A stretch of 26,160 nucleotides of DNA from a virus: positions 1 to 26,160 of IMG/VR virus record IMGVR_UViG_3300037261_000006; one strand, 5' to 3'. Below, piece by piece: positions 22,760 to 26,160 of this stretch (position 1 is its first letter; every line of letters begins with the position of its first letter). Below the pieces are notes generated by a model, which worked only from the letters and a program-made list of their open reading frames with translations, ran no database searches and was not told the DNA's origin. The translations under genes were made by a program, and so were the position numbers.

Positions 22760-22823
22760 GTTCGGCGGCTAACAGGGCGAACCGGAAGTCCCCCCTCTGG
22801 ACCGCGATGTTCATCCGCCGAAC
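22760..22823 (-). other. Second inverted repeat in the same gap
   Basis: GTTCGGCGG (22760-22768) and CCGCCGAAC (22815-22823) are perfect 9-base arms separated by 46 bases. Together with the adjoining hairpin they make most of 22683-22830 potentially structured. No gene is supported in this 148-base gap. Confidence 0.45.
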
Positions 22824-22830
22824 AAACTCT

Positions 22831-23034
22831 TTACGAAAGGTCTCCGATGGTCGCAGCCAGTGAGACTTGCCGAGCGGTATACTTTTTGAGCTTCGTGGCG
22901 ATAACCGCTGACGTGCTCGACAAGCGTGTCGCCTGCGCGGCGAGAAACGCGGCGCGCTGCGTGTTTGCCTTGCGGTCCTTCGCGGTGTTTCGGTGACGCT
23001 CATGCGCGTCATATTCGCGGGGAGATTTTGCCAT
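22831..23034 (-). CDS. Small basic protein downstream of the capsid gene
   Basis: A 67-residue, strongly basic protein. The start is SPREYDAHERHRNTAKDRKA and the middle is an Ala/Thr/Ser/Lys helix (NTQRAAFLAAQATRLSSTSA). GAGG lies 9 bases before the ATG. It follows the terminator after the capsid gene and is followed by the structured gap, so it probably has its own expression level. No family is recognised; a nucleic-acid-binding or head-associated role is possible from its charge. Confidence 0.65.
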   Translation of the reverse strand: MAKSPREYDAHERHRNTAKDRKANTQRAAFLAAQATRLSSTSAVIATKLKKYTARQVSLAATIGDLS

Positions 23035-23061
23035 TGTCGTGATCCTCTGTGGGCCCTAGAG

Positions 23062-23089
23062 AAAAAGGGCCGGGCTCGCGCCCGGCCCT
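23062..23089 (-). terminator. Intrinsic terminator after the capsid gene
   Basis: On the minus strand GGGCCGGGC and GCCCGGCCC form a perfect stem closed by the GNRA loop GCGA and are followed directly by TTTTTCTC. The stem extends by one A-T pair. It lies 28 bases after the major capsid stop. This is the only classic rho-independent terminator seen in the window. Confidence 0.92.
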
Positions 23090-23116
23090 CTATCCGATAA
23101 GTGCGAACGCTAGGCT

Positions 23117-24211
23117 TTAGCTTTCGCGGGTAATCAGCCGAGCGAGCTTGATCTGCTTGCGCTCGGGGAACACGCGGACCCAAGAACCGCCTGCCGAGAG
23201 GTTGTTCGTGGTCGCGGCGTTGGTCGGGCCACCTTCGCTCGCCGGGCTGCCGATGTAGGCATGACCGACGGGATGGATCGTCCATTCGACGCGATTGTAG
23301 AGCACATCGCTGCCCGAGCCGTTGCCCTTATTCGGGTAACGGAACACTTCGGTCGGCACGATTGGGGTGCCCACGCCGAGCCGGAAGGCCGACGGGCCAA
23401 CGAGCCAAGTGTGATAAATGCCCGCCGCCGTCTGCGCGCCGTTTGAGACATCGCCAGCCGGGTTAGGCATACCGTCGTCCACGATCACGCGCCGACCGAG
23501 GAAGGTCGGGATGTTGATTTCGCCGCGAGCATCGGGGATGAAGTCGATCAGGTTGTTTTTCTGAGCGCGCGAGTAAACAACCGAGTGCATGAACACGGCG
23601 GTCACGTCAGCAGCGGCATCGCCGAGCAACGTGGTCGTGTCGATGAACGCCGCCGCCGAGAAGTCGGTGACGCCAGCGGTGTAACCCGAAGAGATAATCG
23701 AGTTGGTCAGATCGTTCTGCTTGCCGTACGCGGCTTGCAGACCGATGTTGCCGGAGCGACCGATGGTCGGGTCGGCCAGGGCATTGCCCGCGAATACACC
23801 GTTCGCAACGGCCACGACGGCGCGCTGTAGACGGCGGACCCAGTAATCGGACACGCGAGCCGCGATGCTCTGCATCGGGTCCGCGCCCGCAAGGGCAGTG
23901 GCGAGGCGCATGGTGGACCACGAAGCGTTGCGCGAAAGTCGGACGGCGACTTCGGCGCTGGCCTGTGTGGCGTTGTCGCCGGACATAGAGTTCGGGTCAT
24001 CGTTCGACACGTTTTCGGCGGGATCGCCGATGTCCTGCCAGCTTGGCACGGTGAACGTGAGACCGCCGCCCGCGAGCAAGTTGTCGAGGAAGTCGTCGCG
24101 AGCCGCGACGCCTGACTGCACGATGGCAGTCTTTTCCATGGTGAGTTGCTGAGTGTACGGCGTAAAGATTGCCGGGACGATTACGTCGGCGATTGTGGTG
24201 GGTCCAGTCAT
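23117..24211 (-). CDS. Major capsid protein
   Basis: A 364-residue protein that builds the icosahedral head, probably with an HK97-like fold. The N-terminus (TTIADVIVPAIFTPYTQQLT) is followed by GLTFTVPSWQDIGDPAENVS and SRNASWSTMRLATALAGADP. A helix (SDYWVRRLQRAVVAVANGVF) is followed by GDAAADVTAVFMHSVVYSRA and FLGRRVIVDDGMP, typical of the capsid family in which a spine helix and P-domain strands alternate. The C-terminal GVGTPIVPTEVFRYPNKGNG and HPVGHAYIG also fit. GAGGG lies near the ATG. The gene is preceded by a possible promoter and followed by an intrinsic terminator, as expected for a highly expressed gene. Confidence 0.93.
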   Translation of the reverse strand: MTGPTTIADVIVPAIFTPYTQQLTMEKTAIVQSGVAARDDFLDNLLAGGGLTFTVPSWQDIGDPAENVSNDDPNSMSGDNATQASAEVAVRLSRNASWSTMRLATALAGADPMQSIAARVSDYWVRRLQRAVVAVANGVFAGNALADPTIGRSGNIGLQAAYGKQNDLTNSIISSGYTAGVTDFSAAAFIDTTTLLGDAAADVTAVFMHSVVYSRAQKNNLIDFIPDARGEINIPTFLGRRVIVDDGMPNPAGDVSNGAQTAAGIYHTWLVGPSAFRLGVGTPIVPTEVFRYPNKGNGSGSDVLYNRVEWTIHPVGHAYIGSPASEGGPTNAATTNNLSAGGSWVRVFPERKQIKLARLITRES

Positions 24212-24346
24212 GGCTTCCCTCTTTGGGTTTGAACGAAAAAACTTATGACCGTCGCCCCACCCATGTGAGATCGCGGGTACTTCCGGCTTTTGCTTCGAGC
24301 ACTCCGCATGGGGCTCAAGTCACAAAACCGTTTCAAGTGTCCGCAT

Positions 24347-24375
24347 GTTTTATCGTACAAAAATGCGGTTAGCAA
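24347..24375 (-). promoter_or_regulatory. Possible promoter upstream of the capsid gene
   Basis: In the 188-base gap 24212-24399, TTGCTA (24375-24370) and TAAAAC (24352-24347) on the minus strand lie 17 bases apart, with four of six matches each to TTGACA and TATAAT. The gap is AT-richer than the genes around it. The -35-like box falls inside the 20-bp direct repeat. A capsid-only transcript from here to the terminator would make sense. The match is weak. Confidence 0.35.
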
Positions 24376-24388
24376 CAGGGAATTAGCG
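24369..24388. repeat. 20-bp direct repeat, copy 2
   Basis: TTAGCAACAGGGAATTAGCG, identical to 20742-20761, lies in the gap upstream of the capsid gene, 12 bases after the end of the secreted ClpP-like gene. The flanks differ on both sides. Confidence 0.8.
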
Positions 24389-24399
24389 AGCACGAAAAA

Positions 24400-24864
24400 T
24401 TACGGCTTACACTTCGGGAGAACGCCCAACTGAATAGCCTCTTCGCCCGTCAAATAGATAGGCGCAGCTTGCAGCGGCCCGTGGATTTTGATCCACTCTA
24501 GTACCTTCAATGGATAAAATCGGTCGTTGATTTGCTTCGTGATTTCTGGATCATCAATCCCGTTCAAGTTTGCCAGATGAAACCCGAGACGGCCATATGG
24601 AAAGATACACACTTGGCTCGCGGGGAGTGTCAGAACGAGGGTGCAAGCGGAAACGCAATCTCCGTCTATCTGCACGGGGACATCCGCTTCCCTGATATAC
24701 CGAAAAAACTTTAGGTGGTCGCCGACGTTGCCGCCGCCGTCAAAGTGCAGCCGGATTGCATAGCTCGGCGGGGCAGCCGGGACAGGCCTTGTCCAGCCGA
24801 CTGCGCCTAGCGCTGCGAGCGCGGCGATAAAGATTGACATCAGGATGTTCATGGACGCGACCAT
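24400..24864 (-). CDS. Secreted ClpP/crotonase-like protein (COG3904-type)
   Basis: A 154-residue protein. The first 30 residues form a signal peptide (LMSIFIAALAALGAVG, then PVPAAP as a likely cleavage region). The mature part has FDGGGNVGDH, DGDCVSACTLVLTLP with a Ser72 in the SACT motif, FPYGRLGFHLA with His96, and YLTGEEAIQLGVLP near the end, which is the C-terminal signature of ClpP-like folds. These match periplasmic ClpP-like proteins common in alphaproteobacteria. It would act in the periplasm or cell envelope. The start is uncertain: ATG at 24864 or 24852, neither with a good ribosome binding site. It lies between a GT4 gene and the capsid gene, away from the core head order, so it looks like an acquired cargo gene. 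Confidence 0.8.
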   Translation of the reverse strand: MVASMNILMSIFIAALAALGAVGWTRPVPAAPPSYAIRLHFDGGGNVGDHLKFFRYIREADVPVQIDGDCVSACTLVLTLPASQVCIFPYGRLGFHLANLNGIDDPEITKQINDRFYPLKVLEWIKIHGPLQAAPIYLTGEEAIQLGVLPKCKP

Positions 24865-24883
24865 AGCGCGTCGAGGGCTAGGG

Positions 24884-26011
24884 TCAACGGGTATTAAAGC
24901 AATTGAAGTCGAGGTTTTCCCGCTCGGGAGATTTTGCGTACCATCCGCCATTTTTTGACTTCGCGACCGACGAGAAATATTCGTCATAGAGCGGCCCGAT
25001 GTTTTCGAGCGAGAATTTTTCTCCCCAGGCCCGGCACTCGGTGGGGTCAATCTTTTGGATGTTGCGCGCGGCCCACTCGAATTGCTCGAATGTCTTGCAC
25101 CGATAGCCGGTCACACCATGCTTGTTGTATTCAGTGAACGAGCCCCAGTCGGATGATATGACCGGAGTACCCGAGAGCATACTTTCGATTTGCGTTCCAC
25201 AAAACGGTTCGAGGAACGTCGAGGCGCAAATCGTCGCTCGGGCGCGCGAGAGAAGTTTCCGGCGTTCGGAGGGCCCTACCACGCCGACAAGCTCGACGTT
25301 TTTTGGTGGCGGGTCGAAGTCATATTTCCCCTGCCCAGCGACAATCAGCTTGACGCCCACGGCGTCGGCGATCTGTGCGGCGATGTGGACGCCCTTGCCA
25401 GAATTGACGCGGCCAAGGAACAGGAAGTAATCATCCTTCTCGGATGAATACTCGAAGTCTGATAAATCAAAGTAGTTCGGGATCACCGCGTCGTACCAAA
25501 AATCATTTTTCGCTGTTTCAATTGCCGAGTTTCCTTGATAGGCATGAAGCGCCGCGTAGCTTTCAAACACGCGATAAGGTGCGAAGCTCCCGCTCGGGTA
25601 TCCGATGCCGGGCTCGACCACGATCATATCTGGGTGCGCGTCTGCAATCACTTTATGCGCGCTGCCGAACGAGCATAGCAGAAAGTCCCCGGGCTGCTTG
25701 CGCTCTTCGATTTCGATATTAGCGCGTGAGTAGAAAACTTTGTAGGCCCAGTCCGTTGTCGCGTATGGCGGCCAGCCGTCTTTGCGCCAGTCGTGATCGC
25801 CGTATGATTTCGAGAGATCATATCGTTTTGTCACCACGACGTTTTCGTCGCACTCGACAACGCTGTCTTGATGACCATAGTGGATCACGGTGTGCCCGCG
25901 CATTTTGAGAAGCTTGCAAAGCTTCACGACTTTTTGCGTGAACGCGCATGTCGAATATTCGGGCGTGGAGATTGTATGGGGTATTCCCAAAATATGAAAC
26001 CGAAACGGCAT
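24884..26011 (-). CDS. GT4-family glycosyltransferase
   Basis: A 375-residue GT-B glycosyltransferase. The N-terminal domain opens with a FRFHILGIPHT strand. The C-terminal domain begins FLFLGRVNSGKGVHIAAQIA, continues with KLIVAGQGKYDF, and has EPFCGTQIESMLSGTPVISS at 268-287, in which Glu268 and Glu276 form the EX7E nucleotide-sugar site. These enzymes use a nucleotide sugar and keep the anomeric configuration. AGGA lies about 8 bases before the ATG. It lies in front of the capsid gene, 17 kb from the main sugar operon, together with the ClpP-like gene and the HNH gene, so this three-gene group looks like inserted cargo. Donor and acceptor are not evident. Confidence 0.88.
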   Translation of the reverse strand: MPFRFHILGIPHTISTPEYSTCAFTQKVVKLCKLLKMRGHTVIHYGHQDSVVECDENVVVTKRYDLSKSYGDHDWRKDGWPPYATTDWAYKVFYSRANIEIEERKQPGDFLLCSFGSAHKVIADAHPDMIVVEPGIGYPSGSFAPYRVFESYAALHAYQGNSAIETAKNDFWYDAVIPNYFDLSDFEYSSEKDDYFLFLGRVNSGKGVHIAAQIADAVGVKLIVAGQGKYDFDPPPKNVELVGVVGPSERRKLLSRARATICASTFLEPFCGTQIESMLSGTPVISSDWGSFTEYNKHGVTGYRCKTFEQFEWAARNIQKIDPTECRAWGEKFSLENIGPLYDEYFSSVAKSKNGGWYAKSPERENLDFNCFNTR

Positions 26012-26013
26012 GT

Positions 26014-26160
26014 TTATTTTCCTCTCAGGTATTTCAAGGTTGCGAGCAATCCTTCTTCGTTATCGCCAAGCATTCCTAATCCATGATTATGACGATGGCA
26101 GAGAAGGCCGCGAACTTTACCCGTAGCATGGTCGTGATCGACATGCAACTTTCCAGTTCG
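26014..26160 (-). CDS. Endonuclease VII-like HNH protein, 3' part only
   Basis: The 48 codons visible inside the right edge encode LHVDHDHATGKVRGLLCHRH followed by NHGLGMLGDNEEGLLATLKYL and a stop. This is the HNH core and C-terminal helix of the endonuclease VII family. The usual CxxCN pair reads CHRHN here, so the second Cys is replaced by His. The C-terminal GMLGDN...LLxTLKYL helix is intact. The stop lies 2 bases before the GT4 start. The 5' end is beyond the window. It may be a homing-type nuclease. Confidence 0.85.
   Translation of the reverse strand, partial: RTGKLHVDHDHATGKVRGLLCHRHNHGLGMLGDNEEGLLATLKYLRGK

Noticed and set aside
22632-23285. Long minus-strand frame across the structured gap and the small basic gene
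   Set aside because: It is Arg-rich, crosses the terminator and overlaps better supported genes in another frame. Its inverted repeats argue for RNA structure instead of coding.
24208-24393. 61-codon minus-strand frame ending in ATGA overlap with the capsid start
   Set aside because: It lies in the AT-rich presumed promoter gap, starts with a GTG without ribosome binding site and has a random-looking composition. The overlap makes it worth a look but not enough.

Overview
The window is part of a tailed double-stranded DNA phage genome, or a prophage with the same gene order. Every supported gene lies on the minus strand, so transcription runs from position 26160 towards 1. The DNA is GC-rich. 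The tail-tube and tape-measure genes point to a siphovirus-like particle. The SPRY-type tail protein, the ClpP-like secreted protein and the tail-chaperone family resemble those of alphaproteobacterial phages, possibly of Rhizobiales. This host assignment is inference from protein style and was not searched.

Layout in the direction of transcription: the 3' end of an endonuclease VII-like HNH gene (26160-26014); a GT4 glycosyltransferase and a small secreted ClpP-like protein (26011-24400); an AT-richer gap with a possible promoter (24399-24212); the major capsid gene followed by a strong intrinsic terminator (24211-23062); small head and neck genes with structured gaps (23034-20354); tail terminator and tail tube (20357-19275); two hairpins; two small genes; a tail assembly chaperone with a -1 frameshift extension (18789-18161); a minor tail protein, the tape measure protein (17618-15705), a large tail-tip protein (15247-12689) and several tail or fibre proteins (12692-7570).

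Next comes a compact sugar-metabolism operon (7504-1963): a DUF5672 protein, GDP-mannose 4,6-dehydratase, two tandem paralogous glycosyltransferase-like proteins, a GDP-fucose-synthase homologue, a GT9-like glycosyltransferase, a small unknown and a Rossmann-like protein. Neighbouring genes here overlap by 4 to 17 bases. The gene set could make a GDP-deoxyhexose from host GDP-mannose and transfer it to an acceptor. The cassette is followed by lysis genes (small membrane proteins and a GH24 SAR-type endolysin, 1324-101). The window ends in the start of a second endonuclease VII-like HNH gene that lacks the usual N-terminal zinc ligands.

Main points of interest: the GDP-fucose-synthase homologue has Ala where the catalytic Cys should be, so its product may not be GDP-L-fucose. 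The tail chaperone has an extension ORF with no start codon that can only be reached by -1 slippage. A tail protein carries eight degenerate repeats of about 21 residues. A 601-residue Cys-rich tail protein has an internal triplication. The two ends of the window carry related HNH genes. Terminase and portal genes are not in the window and probably lie beyond the right edge.
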